From JAEZVV01 sp036652035 (GTDB lineage: Bacteria > Pseudomonadota > Gammaproteobacteria > Burkholderiales > Burkholderiaceae_F), in assembly GCA_036652035.1 (NCBI GenBank), contig JAVVWR010000034.1, positions 1-32,178 of the forward strand: 32,178 bases of DNA, given 5' to 3'. This document shows positions 8,124 through 16,902 of this stretch, in pieces. Both the position numbers and the translations under genes were made by a program. The notes under the pieces are model-generated. The model was not told the DNA's origin, did not search any database, and was given only the letters and a program-made list of their open reading frames with translations. Positions within the stretch are counted from its first letter, which is position 1, and each line of letters starts with the position of its first letter.

Positions 8124-9203
8124 TCAGGGCAAAACGGCCGCCGAAGCGGCGCTGGAAAACCGGGCGATATACCAATCGATCGCCTCGGCCAGGCCGGCCC
8201 GCACGGCGTGCGTCGGAACCAAGCCCAGGCGCTCGCGCGCGCGCTTGATGTCGGCCAGCGAATGCCGCACGTCACCGGAGCGAAAGTCGCGGTACTCGGG
8301 CGCGGCCACGGCCAGCTCGGGGCGACGCGACTGCAGCGCCAAGGCCAGCTCGCGATGCAGCTGATTGAGCGTGGTTCGATCACCCACCGCCACGTTGTAG
8401 ACGGTGTTGATCGCATCCGGCCGCATCGTGGTCGCGGCCAGCAGATTGGCCTGGACCGCATTGGCCACGAAGCTGAAGTCACGGCTGGTTTCGCCGTCAC
8501 CATTGATCACGCAGGGCTCGCCCTTCAACATCGCCGCCGCCCAGCGCGGAATCACGGCGGCGTAAGCGCCGTTGGGGTCTTGCCGCGGACCGAAGACATT
8601 GAAATAGCGCAGCCCCACCGTTTCCATGCCGTAGGTGCGAGCAAAGACCTGCGCGTAGAGCTCGTTGACGTACTTGGTCACCGCGTAGGGCGAAAGCGGC
8701 TGCCCGATCGTGTCCTCGACCTTGGGCAACCCGGGGTGATCGCCGTAGGTCGAACTGCTTGCCGCGTAGACCAATCGCGCCCGGGCGTCGCGCGCGGCCA
8801 CCAGCATGTTGAGAAAGCCGGTGGCGTTGGCGGCGTGGGTGGCAAGCGGATTGTCGATCGATCTCGGCACCGAACCCAGCGCTGCTTCGTGCAAAACCAC
8901 GTCAACCCCGGCGCAGGCGTGCTGGCAGGTCGCCGCCTCGACGATGTCGCCCTCGATGAAGGTATGACGCGACCACGCCTCTTCGCCCACGATCGCCCGC
9001 ACCTCGTCGAGGTTGCGGCGGTGGCCGGTGGCGAAGTTGTCGAGCGAGACCACGGTCTGCCCAAGCTCGAGCAGCTTCTGCAGCAGATGCGAACCGATGA
9101 AGCCCGCGCTGCCTGTCACCAGCCAGCGCCGCGGCGACGCGCGCAGTTCCGCCTGAGCGCGCTCGTAGGCGATCGGGGCGGCGGTATCAGAGACGCCAGA
9201 CAT
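8124..9203 (-). CDS. UDP-N-acetylhexosamine(uronate) 4-epimerase (WbpP/TviC type, SDR family)
   Basis: Interconverts the C4 configuration of UDP-GlcNAc/GalNAc or their uronic acids with bound NAD. The 359-residue extended SDR shows TGSAGFIGSHL (NAD-binding glycine motif, about residues 30-40), the LGSVPRSI stretch characteristic of the WbpP/TviC group, the SSS serine site and the catalytic YAVTK. RSGDVRHSLADI lies near the C-terminus. The start overlaps the dehydrogenase stop by 17 bases, so the two genes are coupled, matching the TviB-TviC / WbpO-WbpP pairing that makes UDP-GalNAcA. The exact substrate cannot be set from sequence alone. Confidence 0.92.
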   Translation of the reverse strand: MSGVSDTAAPIAYERAQAELRASPRRWLVTGSAGFIGSHLLQKLLELGQTVVSLDNFATGHRRNLDEVRAIVGEEAWSRHTFIEGDIVEAATCQHACAGVDVVLHEAALGSVPRSIDNPLATHAANATGFLNMLVAARDARARLVYAASSSTYGDHPGLPKVEDTIGQPLSPYAVTKYVNELYAQVFARTYGMETVGLRYFNVFGPRQDPNGAYAAVIPRWAAAMLKGEPCVINGDGETSRDFSFVANAVQANLLAATTMRPDAINTVYNVAVGDRTTLNQLHRELALALQSRRPELAVAAPEYRDFRSGDVRHSLADIKRARERLGLVPTHAVRAGLAEAIDWYIARFSSAASAAVLP

Positions 9204-10467
9204 GGAGTCCCTTGGCCTTGAGTTGGTCCGCGTTCATCACGCACTTCACATCGACCAACAAGCCGCCGGGGGCCAGCTTGGCGGCGTACTCGGCGACCGA
9301 GTGCTGCTTGTATTCGCTGTGCGCCACCGCCAGCACCGTGGCGTTGGCCTTGGGCAGGTGCTCCCACGCGGTGAGTTCAACCCCGTACTCGTGCATTGCC
9401 TCGGCCGGATCGGCCACCGGGTCGTGAACGTGGACCGTCACGCCGTAGCTTTCCAACTCGCGGATCACGTCGATCACTTTCGAATTGCGCAGGTCGGGGC
9501 AGTTCTCCTTGAAGGTCAGCCCCAGCACGTTGACGTGCGCGCCCTTGATCGCAAAACCCGACTGGATCAGCGTCTTGACGGTCTGCTCGGCGATGAACTT
9601 GCCCATGCCGTCGTTGATGCGCCGGCCCGCCAGAATCACCTGCGGGTGATAGCCCAGCTTGTCGGCCTTGTGGGTGAGGTAATACGGGTCCACGCCAATG
9701 CAGTGCCCACCCACCAGACCGGGGCGAAACGGCAGGAAGTTCCACTTGGTGCCGGCCGCCTGCAAGACCTCCAAGGTGTCGATCCCGATCTTGTGAAAGA
9801 TCAGCGAAAGCTCGTTCATCAGCGCAATGTTCAAGTCGCGCTGGGTGTTCTCGATCACCTTGGCCGCCTCGGCCACCTTGATGCTCGACGCCGGGTAGAC
9901 CCCGGCCGTGATCACGCTGCCATAGACCTCGGCCACTTTCTTGAGGGTCTCTGGCGTATCTCCCGCCACTACCTTCACGATCCGGGTCAGGGTGTGTTCC
10001 TTGTCGCCCGGGTTGATGCGCTCGGGGCTGTAGCCGACGAAGAAATCCTTCTTCCACGTCAGCCCCGACTCGCGCTCGAGAATCGGCACGCAGATCTCTT
10101 CGGTCGCGCCCGGGTACACGGTGGACTCATAAACGACGATCGCGCCCGGCTTCAAGTGGCGGCCAACCGCGGTGCTCGCCCCCACCAGCGGGCTGAAGTC
10201 GGGGTTGTGAGCCTCGTCAACCGGCGTGGGCACGGCAACGATCACGAAATCCGCTTCCTTGAGCGCGGCCGGATCGGTCGAGCATTCGAGCAAGCTGGCG
10301 GCCTTGAGATCCTCGACCGAGACTTCGCCGGTCGGATCGATGTGGCGCCGGTAGGCATCCACCTTGGCCTGCGACAGATCGAAACCGATCGTCCGAAACT
10401 TCTTACCAAACTCTACAGCGAGCGGAAGACCGACATACCCCAGACCCACCACGGCAACGACAGACAT
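9187..10467 (-). CDS. tviB: UDP-N-acetyl-hexosamine 6-dehydrogenase (TviB/WbpO family)
   Basis: Oxidises C6 of UDP-GlcNAc or UDP-GalNAc to the uronic acid using two NAD+. The 426-residue protein has the N-terminal Rossmann motif VVGLGYVGLPLAVEFG, the central segment with VYPGATEE, and the catalytic cysteine in GLVGGHCIGVDPYYL. The C-terminal UDP-binding domain contains LGLTFKENCPDLRNSKV. The ATG at 10467 was chosen because a perfect AAGGAGAG site lies just upstream; two upstream in-frame ATGs lack one. It follows prsT by 47 bases and overlaps the 4-epimerase gene. Together they supply an acidic amino-sugar building block for the exopolysaccharide. Confidence 0.94.
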   Translation of the reverse strand: MSVVAVVGLGYVGLPLAVEFGKKFRTIGFDLSQAKVDAYRRHIDPTGEVSVEDLKAASLLECSTDPAALKEADFVIVAVPTPVDEAHNPDFSPLVGASTAVGRHLKPGAIVVYESTVYPGATEEICVPILERESGLTWKKDFFVGYSPERINPGDKEHTLTRIVKVVAGDTPETLKKVAEVYGSVITAGVYPASSIKVAEAAKVIENTQRDLNIALMNELSLIFHKIGIDTLEVLQAAGTKWNFLPFRPGLVGGHCIGVDPYYLTHKADKLGYHPQVILAGRRINDGMGKFIAEQTVKTLIQSGFAIKGAHVNVLGLTFKENCPDLRNSKVIDVIRELESYGVTVHVHDPVADPAEAMHEYGVELTAWEHLPKANATVLAVAHSEYKQHSVAEYAAKLAPGGLLVDVKCVMNADQLKAKGLHVWRL

Positions 10468-10514
10468 TTTCTCTCCTTGGTTCATGACATTCGCTTGGGC
10501 CACCGGCGCTCCCG

Positions 10515-13313
10515 TCACAGGGTCTTGAGCAGTTCGCCCGCTTCCTTCTTGGCCGGCGAGTCGCCCGGCACGGCCTGCGCCGCCTCAAGCTCCTTGCGCG
10601 CCAGATCCTTCTTCTCGGCCTTGATCAGACCGCGCGCGTAGTTGACACGCAGGCTGGGCGCCGCCGGCGCCAACTGCACCGCGCGCGCCTGGTACTCCAG
10701 GCCTTGGGCGAGATCGCCCTTCTTGATCAACAGGCCCCCCAGGGTGTCGATCACCTGCGGGCTCTGCGGCGCGAGCTTGAGTGCCCGTTCGGCGTAGCCG
10801 ATCGCCTGGGGATCGCCCAATTCACCACTGACCCAGGCCAGGTTGTTGAGCACGACGACGTTGTCAGGCTGCACGCCCAGCACGGCCTTGTACTGAGCCG
10901 CCGCGGCCTTCAAATTGCCGCCCGCCATGTCGCGCTCGGCCAAGGCCATCCGCATTCCCACGTCCTTGGGCCAGGTATTGACCCACTTGCTGGCGAAGGC
11001 GTCCGCATCGGCCGCACGCCCGGTTTTCTGCAGTAAGGCGAACAGCTTGACCGCCAGCGCCGTGCTGCCGGGCTGCACCGTCAAGCCCTTGCGATAAGCC
11101 GCCTCGGCCTCGGTCGTCTTGTCCTGAGTGAGAAGAATCTCACCCTCGAGCAGATAGCCGATCGCCGACTTGGCAAAGGTGGTCTGCGCCTGACGCGCGA
11201 CCTTCATGGCTTCGTCGGGCTTCTTGGCCTGCACCAGCTGAACCACCAACTCGCGAGCCACTCCCTCGTCCTTGGGCGACAAGTTCAGAATCCGACGCAA
11301 CTGCTCGGCCGCCTTATCGTGCTGCCCCTGGCGGGCGTAGGCCGCCGCCAGCTGGACCAGAGCCAGCTCCTGACGCGGGGCAACCTGGACCAGCTTGTTG
11401 AGCGAATCGATCGCCTGGTTGTTCTCGCCCGCGGATTCCTGCGCCGCGGCCAGAACCTCGAGCACGCGCGGGTTGTCGGGCGAGGCCGCCAGAGCTTCGC
11501 GCGCGACCTGAATCGCGGACTTGGCTTCGTTGCGGTTGAGATGGAAAGTCGCCAGAGCCAGCCGCGCCGCCACCGAATTCGGATTGGCCGAGATCGCTCG
11601 CTGCAGAGTGCGAATCACCTCGTCCGGCGCTCCACCCGAACGGGCGATCAAGTCGGCCAGACCGATGTAGGCGCCTTCCTTCTTGGGATCGCGCTCGATG
11701 ATCGCTTCGTAACGCGCGCGGGCCGGGGCGATGTTTTTCTCGATCAGATCCATATTGCTCAGAGCAAACGCCGCCTGGAGATAGGTCGGGTCGAGCTTCA
11801 AGGCCTGTTCGAAACGCTTGCGGGCTGCCGGAAGTTCCTTGCGGGCCAGGTGCACATTGCCCAGAACCTGCTGCGACAGCGCGCTGTCGGGCTTGCGCTT
11901 CTCGAGCTTGCGGGCGGCCTCAAGCGCCTTGTCGTATTCCTTGCGGGACAGAAAGTTCGCGATCACCGCCAGGTCGGCCTGCGACTGATCCGGCGCCAGC
12001 GCCGAGGCCGCTTCCAGCTCTTTCAAGCCAAGCTCAACATTGCCCGACTGCAACTGGATCTGGCCCAGGCGGGTGAGCGCGGCGGCGCGGCGACCGGCGT
12101 CCTGAGCCTCAGGTGCTTGCGCCGCCACCTTGAAAAAGCCCGCGGCCTGCGTCGAATTTCCGACCGCCAACGCCGCCTCACCGGCGAGCAGCAACAGGCC
12201 GGCATCGGCCGACTTGGCGCCCGCGAGCACAGGCTGCAGGATCTCCTGTGCCTTGGCAGGCTGACCGGTGCGCAGGTAGCTGGTGGCAAGCAGGCGGCGC
12301 GCCTCGACGTGTCCGGGCGCCCGCGCCAGAGCTGCCTGCAAATGCGTTTCGGCCATCGCCGTCTTGTTGGCCTGCAGCTCGATCCGCGCGCTCAACACCA
12401 GCGCCGCCACATTGTCTGGCACGACCTTCAGAATCTGCTCCAGAGTTTCGGCCGCCTTCTGCGGTTCCCCCTTGCTGTAGGCGTAGAACGCATCGAAGTA
12501 GTGCAGGCTCAAATCCCCGGGCTGAATCGCGCGCGCCGCATCCAGTTGGCGACCGGCTTCTTCAGTTTGGCCTTCGGCGAGCAGGATCCGGATCAAATTC
12601 AGCCGCGCCGGCAGATACTTCGGCGCCCGCGCCACCGTGTCTTCCAACGCCTTGCGGGCGCCCGCCCTGTCGCCTTGAGCGGCACGCAAATCCGACAGCA
12701 GGAGCCCCGACTCGCCCAGGGCCGGCGCATCGACCACGACCCGCTCGACCAACGCGGTCGCCGCCGGCAACTGTTTGTCGATCGCCAGCATCCGCGCCTG
12801 CCCCAGACTGGCGTGGGGATTGCCAGGCTGGGCCGCCAGCGCGGCGGCGTACGCGGCCGCTGCTTCCTTTTGCATCCGCCGCGACAGCAGCGCGTCGCCC
12901 AGGTAGGCCTTGAATGCCGCCTCGGCCTCGGGCTTGTCGAGCTTGCGTGCAGCGAACTCCTTGATCACCACATCGACCTGGCCCTGGTCAGCCAAGGCCT
13001 GCACCAGAGGGGGAATCACGGCATCGGCCGGCTGCCCCAGTTCCAGGGCCCGCCGCAGCTCTTTCTCAGCCCCGGCGAAGTCGCCCGTAGCCAGCAAAGA
13101 TCGCCCCAGCAAGAGCCGCGCGGTGCCGTTGTCGGGGCGCTCGAGCAGAGCGTTTTTGAACTGGATGATCGCGGCCTTGTCATCGCCCTTGGCCAGATAT
13201 TCCTGACCCGAGGCCACGAGTTGGTCGGGACTCTTGTCACAACCGCCCAGCAAAGCCACCCCAAGCGCCGCGGCCAGCAGGGTCAGGCGAAAGGGCGAAG
13301 TCAGCGTCATCAT
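10515..13313 (-). CDS. prsT: PEP-CTERM system TPR-repeat lipoprotein PrsT
   Basis: A large (932-residue) outer-membrane or periplasmic lipoprotein built almost wholly of tetratricopeptide repeats, matching the TIGR02917-type protein found with exosortase A. A signal peptide ends in a lipobox (LLGGC) with the lipid-anchored Cys about residue 24. TPR helices follow to the C-terminus (recurring patterns such as ALELGQPADA, AVLGVQPDNVVVLNNLAW, ALKLAPQSPQVIDTLG). An upstream ATG at 13334 overlaps the prsR stop as ATGA but has no ribosome site; ATG 13313 follows GGAGAG and gives a normal lipoprotein signal. It probably scaffolds polysaccharide export or PEP-CTERM sorting complexes. Family assignment is strong, mechanism unknown. 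Confidence 0.92.
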   Translation of the reverse strand: MMTLTSPFRLTLLAAALGVALLGGCDKSPDQLVASGQEYLAKGDDKAAIIQFKNALLERPDNGTARLLLGRSLLATGDFAGAEKELRRALELGQPADAVIPPLVQALADQGQVDVVIKEFAARKLDKPEAEAAFKAYLGDALLSRRMQKEAAAAYAAALAAQPGNPHASLGQARMLAIDKQLPAATALVERVVVDAPALGESGLLLSDLRAAQGDRAGARKALEDTVARAPKYLPARLNLIRILLAEGQTEEAGRQLDAARAIQPGDLSLHYFDAFYAYSKGEPQKAAETLEQILKVVPDNVAALVLSARIELQANKTAMAETHLQAALARAPGHVEARRLLATSYLRTGQPAKAQEILQPVLAGAKSADAGLLLLAGEAALAVGNSTQAAGFFKVAAQAPEAQDAGRRAAALTRLGQIQLQSGNVELGLKELEAASALAPDQSQADLAVIANFLSRKEYDKALEAARKLEKRKPDSALSQQVLGNVHLARKELPAARKRFEQALKLDPTYLQAAFALSNMDLIEKNIAPARARYEAIIERDPKKEGAYIGLADLIARSGGAPDEVIRTLQRAISANPNSVAARLALATFHLNRNEAKSAIQVAREALAASPDNPRVLEVLAAAQESAGENNQAIDSLNKLVQVAPRQELALVQLAAAYARQGQHDKAAEQLRRILNLSPKDEGVARELVVQLVQAKKPDEAMKVARQAQTTFAKSAIGYLLEGEILLTQDKTTEAEAAYRKGLTVQPGSTALAVKLFALLQKTGRAADADAFASKWVNTWPKDVGMRMALAERDMAGGNLKAAAAQYKAVLGVQPDNVVVLNNLAWVSGELGDPQAIGYAERALKLAPQSPQVIDTLGGLLIKKGDLAQGLEYQARAVQLAPAAPSLRVNYARGLIKAEKKDLARKELEAAQAVPGDSPAKKEAGELLKTL

Positions 13314-13330
13314 GGTCTCTCCAAGGGGAT

Positions 13331-14683
13331 TCATTTCAGGCCGAAGCGATGCATCAAGTCGTACAGCGTGGGCCGGCTGATGGCGAGCATCTCGGCCGCA
13401 CGACTCAGGTTGTTATTGGTTCGGGCGAGCGCCTTGAGCAAGGCATTGCGCTCGGCTTGATCGCGCACGGCGCGCAGGTTGAGAACCGCCTCTCCCTCGC
13501 CGTCGATCGCGGGCAAGGCCAGGTCGGCCGCGCCAATCACATTGCCCTCGGCCATGATGACGGCGCGCTTGATCACGTTCTCGAGCTCGCGCACATTGCC
13601 GGGCCAGCGCTGCTGTTCGATCGCAGCAACCGCATCGGCCGCGAGCGTCATGCCCGTGCGGCGCTGCTCGGCGGCGCGCCGCTGGGTAAAGGCCTGCGCC
13701 AACAACACGGCGTCGCCACTGCGCTCGCGCAAGGGCGGCACTTCGACCACGATCTCGGCCAGGCGGTAGAAAAGATCTTCGCGAAAGCGCCCCTCGGCAA
13801 TCAGCTGCTTGAGGTTCTGGTGGGTCGCGCACACCACCCGCACATCGACCGGGATCTCGTCACGCCCACCCAGCCGCTCGACCACCCGCTCCTGCAGGAA
13901 ACGCAGCAGCTTGGCCTGGAGCGACATCGGCAGATCGCCGATCTCGTCGAGAAACAAGGTGCCCTTGTTGGCGGTCTCGATCTTGCCAATCGTCTGCTTG
14001 GAGGCACCGGTAAAAGCGCCGCGCTCGTAGCCGAAGAGTTCGCTCTCGAGCAGGTTCTCGGGAATGGCCGCGCAGTTGATCGCCACAAATCGCCCGCGCC
14101 GCGGGCTCATCTCGTGAACCCCGCGCGCGAGCAACTCCTTGCCGGTGCCCGACTCGCCCAGGATCAGCACCGTGGCCATCGTCGGCGCCACTTTTTCGAT
14201 CGTGCGGCAGGCGCGCAAAGTGGCGGGGTCGCGCGTGATCAGGCCGCCCAGCGCGGTGGGCTGCTGCATCGAGGCCAGGCGCCGGTTTTCTTCCTGCAAC
14301 TCGTGCAAGCGGAACGCGCGATCGATCATCAGCCCCAGCAACTCAGGCTCGAAGGGCTTGGTGTAGAAGTCGTACGCGCCCAGCGCCACCGCCTTCAAGG
14401 CATTGGCGCGATCGCCCTGGCCGGTGAGAACAATCACCTTGGTATCGGGCGCCACCGCGAGCATCTCCTGCAGCGTGCGAAAGCCCTCCGAAGGATCGTT
14501 CGGCGCCGGCGGCAGACCGAGGTCCATCGTCACCACCGCGGGCTCGACCCGGCGCAGCGCATTGATGGCGGATTCGCGATCCCCCGCGAGTGCGATCTCG
14601 TAAGCGTCAAAGGCCCACTTCATCTGGGTCTGCAAAGCGGGATCGTCCTCGACGATCAAGAGCGGTCGGCGACGTTCGCTCAT
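13331..14683 (-). CDS. prsR: PEP-CTERM system sigma-54-dependent response regulator PrsR
   Basis: A 450-residue NtrC-like activator. It has a receiver domain with phosphoacceptor Asp54 (VTMDLGLPP), Thr in VLTGQ and Lys in YTKPF. The AAA+ domain has Walker A GESGTGKE (176-183), the sigma-54-contacting loop GAFTGA (222-227) and Walker B DEIGD (246-250). A Fis-type helix-turn-helix lies at the end (NNLSRAAEMLAISRPTLYDL). It matches the TIGR02915 group that always accompanies PrsK. The ATG overlaps the prsK stop (ATGA) with a GGAGG site. It should activate RpoN promoters of PEP-CTERM genes, and one such promoter is present at 5673. Confidence 0.96.
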   Translation of the reverse strand: MSERRRPLLIVEDDPALQTQMKWAFDAYEIALAGDRESAINALRRVEPAVVTMDLGLPPAPNDPSEGFRTLQEMLAVAPDTKVIVLTGQGDRANALKAVALGAYDFYTKPFEPELLGLMIDRAFRLHELQEENRRLASMQQPTALGGLITRDPATLRACRTIEKVAPTMATVLILGESGTGKELLARGVHEMSPRRGRFVAINCAAIPENLLESELFGYERGAFTGASKQTIGKIETANKGTLFLDEIGDLPMSLQAKLLRFLQERVVERLGGRDEIPVDVRVVCATHQNLKQLIAEGRFREDLFYRLAEIVVEVPPLRERSGDAVLLAQAFTQRRAAEQRRTGMTLAADAVAAIEQQRWPGNVRELENVIKRAVIMAEGNVIGAADLALPAIDGEGEAVLNLRAVRDQAERNALLKALARTNNNLSRAAEMLAISRPTLYDLMHRFGLK

Positions 14684-16773
14684 GCTGCCTCCTCGACCGC
14701 GTGCAGCCGCCCTTGCGGCGCTGCCGCGAGCAGAAACACCCGCACCGTCGTGCCATGCCCCGGTGTGCTTTCAACCGCGATCCGGCCCCCCAGCGCCGTG
14801 ACGTACTGGTGGCTCTCGTACGCGCCGATGCCCATGCCCTTGTCCTTGGTTGAGGCAAAGGGCTTGAACAGCTGGTTCTGAATGAAATCCTGCGTCATGC
14901 CCATGCCGTTGTCCTTGATCTCCACCACGGCGAAATCGCCGTCGCGCCAGGTGCGCACCGCCACCCGCGCGCCCTCGCCTGCGGCGTCGATGCCGTTCTG
15001 GATCAGATGCGCCACCACCCGCTCGAGCCGGTCCTCGTGGCCCAGCGCCCACACGCCCACGGCGGCCTCGACCTGCAGCGCGCGCGGGTTGGCGACTCGG
15101 GTGGCATGCACGCTGCGCACCAAGGCCGCCAGATCAACCGCGCGCGGCTTGTCGATCGGCGACTCGCCCGAACGCAGCTGCAGCATCAAGTGGTTCATGC
15201 GCCCGACCACGTGCTCGACCGTGCGCAACATGTCGCGCTGGAATTCAGGGTTGGCCGCGTGGCGCTCGGCGTTGCGCAGCATCAGCTGCAATTGGGCGAC
15301 CAGGTTCTTGAGGTCGTGGACCACGAAGGCCGACATCCGGTTGAAGGCGTCGAACTTGCGCGCCTCGAGCAAGGCTTCGGTAGCCTGAAACAGCGCGAGA
15401 TAACTCGCGGCCTGGGTGCCGGCGGTTTTAAGCAGATCCCACACTTCCCAGTTGGGATCGAGGCTCACGCGCGAACGCGCCAGCACCACAAAACCCACCA
15501 GATCGTCGCCGTTCAAGAGCGGCACCACCAGCCAGGCGTTGGGCATCTCGGCGATCCACTCGGGCAGGATCGCCGCGTCGTATTTTTCGGGGTCGCGCCG
15601 GACGTCGTTGAGATCGAGCACCCAGCCGCTGCCGGCGAGAAAGCGCACCAGGGCCGAGCCCGCCGGCTCGATCGCTGCCACCGGCGCGCTCACCGTGCGC
15701 TCGGCCTCGCCATAGCCGCCCTCGCCCTGCCGCAGCCACAAGGAGCCCCCCGTGCTCTCGACCAGATCGGCCAACGCGGTAATGCAGCGCGACTGGACCG
15801 AGGCCTCGCTCGCCGCGGCCGACACGGTGCGGGTGAAAGCCAGCCACTCCTCGCGGTAGTCGTAGCGGTAGGCAAAGAAGTTCTTCGCCACCAGCACTCG
15901 GAGCTTGGCGCGGAAAGTCTCCGAGATCGCGATGAAAGCCAGCAGCAGCAAGGCCGCAAACACCAGAACCGCGGCCAGCGTCACGCCCCAGCTGCCGCCG
16001 AAAAATCGCACGTAATAGCCCGCGCCAGAAACGCCAAGCAGGTAGAGGCCGACGACAAGCAGGGTCGAGGACTGGGTGAGAACGCCGCGCGAAATCGTGA
16101 CTTCGAGATCCCATTGACGATTGCGCGACGCGGCGATCCCCAGGAAGGGAATCACCAGCGCGTGCGCGATGCCACGCGCAGCCCACAGCGGCTCGTCGAG
16201 CACGCGGAACATCATCGCGTCGGCGTAGAGCACGAGATCGAACGCGAACCAGCCCGCCAAGCCCACGCACAGCGGACGCACGTTCCAGCGCCGTGGTTCG
16301 GCGGTGCGGCGGTAGATCTGCTCGACCAGCACCAGACCCAGCACCGATTGCGCGAGCAGGATCGAGAACGCCCAGGCATGCATGCCGCGCCCGAGGTCCG
16401 GCACGCTCGGCGGCGGCACGGGCAAGAGCAACGCCCCCAAGACCACCGCGGCGACCAAGGCCATCAGCCAGAGCGGCCGCCGGACCTGCCCGCGGGCGGG
16501 GACAAACAGCGACGCCAAAAAAGCCAGCAGCGCGCCGATGGCAAGCACGTCGAACACTCGAGCGCTCACCCACATCGGCGCCCCCGGCAAGACCGCGAAG
16601 GAGCAGGTCGCGGCCGCCCAGAAGGCGCTCAGGATGATGGCCGCCAGCAGGAAGAAGGAAGCGCGCCCGCCGTTCCAGCCCAAGGACAGCTGCACCGCAA
16701 AAACGGCGAAGGCCAAGGTGGCCAAGCCGTAGGACCACGCAGCCGGATTGAGATACCACTCAGCGGTCAACAT
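14680..16773 (-). CDS. prsK: PEP-CTERM system sensor histidine kinase PrsK
   Basis: Membrane sensor kinase paired with PrsR (TIGR02916 group). The roughly 697-residue protein has an N-terminal block of about eight or nine hydrophobic segments (residues 10-290). A GAF-like domain (about 305-465, with WLVVPLLNGDDLVGFVVL) is followed by the phosphoacceptor His near 486 in FVVHDLKNLVAQL. The HATPase domain shows the N box HLIQNGIDAA, DNGMGM, and GMGIGAYESHQYV. Start choice is between GTG 16776 and ATG 16773, neither with a clear ribosome site. It is translationally coupled to prsR by a 4-base overlap. The stimulus is unknown. Confidence 0.94.
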   Translation of the reverse strand: MLTAEWYLNPAAWSYGLATLAFAVFAVQLSLGWNGGRASFFLLAAIILSAFWAAATCSFAVLPGAPMWVSARVFDVLAIGALLAFLASLFVPARGQVRRPLWLMALVAAVVLGALLLPVPPPSVPDLGRGMHAWAFSILLAQSVLGLVLVEQIYRRTAEPRRWNVRPLCVGLAGWFAFDLVLYADAMMFRVLDEPLWAARGIAHALVIPFLGIAASRNRQWDLEVTISRGVLTQSSTLLVVGLYLLGVSGAGYYVRFFGGSWGVTLAAVLVFAALLLLAFIAISETFRAKLRVLVAKNFFAYRYDYREEWLAFTRTVSAAASEASVQSRCITALADLVESTGGSLWLRQGEGGYGEAERTVSAPVAAIEPAGSALVRFLAGSGWVLDLNDVRRDPEKYDAAILPEWIAEMPNAWLVVPLLNGDDLVGFVVLARSRVSLDPNWEVWDLLKTAGTQAASYLALFQATEALLEARKFDAFNRMSAFVVHDLKNLVAQLQLMLRNAERHAANPEFQRDMLRTVEHVVGRMNHLMLQLRSGESPIDKPRAVDLAALVRSVHATRVANPRALQVEAAVGVWALGHEDRLERVVAHLIQNGIDAAGEGARVAVRTWRDGDFAVVEIKDNGMGMTQDFIQNQLFKPFASTKDKGMGIGAYESHQYVTALGGRIAVESTPGHGTTVRVFLLAAAPQGRLHAVEEAA

Positions 16774-16826
16774 CACTTGAGCGCATTGGGTGTGGGGGAA
16801 GTTCGAATCCGATTCCAGGCAGCTCG

Positions 16827-16861
16827 TTGCCGCGGCAATACCGCCGCGAACCCATTGCCAA
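16827..16861 (-). promoter_or_regulatory. Weak sigma-54-like element and palindrome upstream of prsK
   Basis: On the minus strand TTGGCAATGGGTTCGC (16861-16846) has GG and GC exactly 10 bases apart but only a partial -12 match. Just downstream lies the perfect 12-bp palindrome TTGCCGCGGCAA (16827-16838). This could allow a separate start for prsKRT; evidence is weak. Confidence 0.25.
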
Positions 16862-16902
16862 CGCTTCGTCGGCGCGGCGCCACAGTGGCGGAAAAATCAC
16901 CC

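Noticed and set aside
11319..13460. A 713-codon plus-strand frame opposite prsT
   Set aside because: Antisense shadow of the TPR gene; no domain, no ribosome site.
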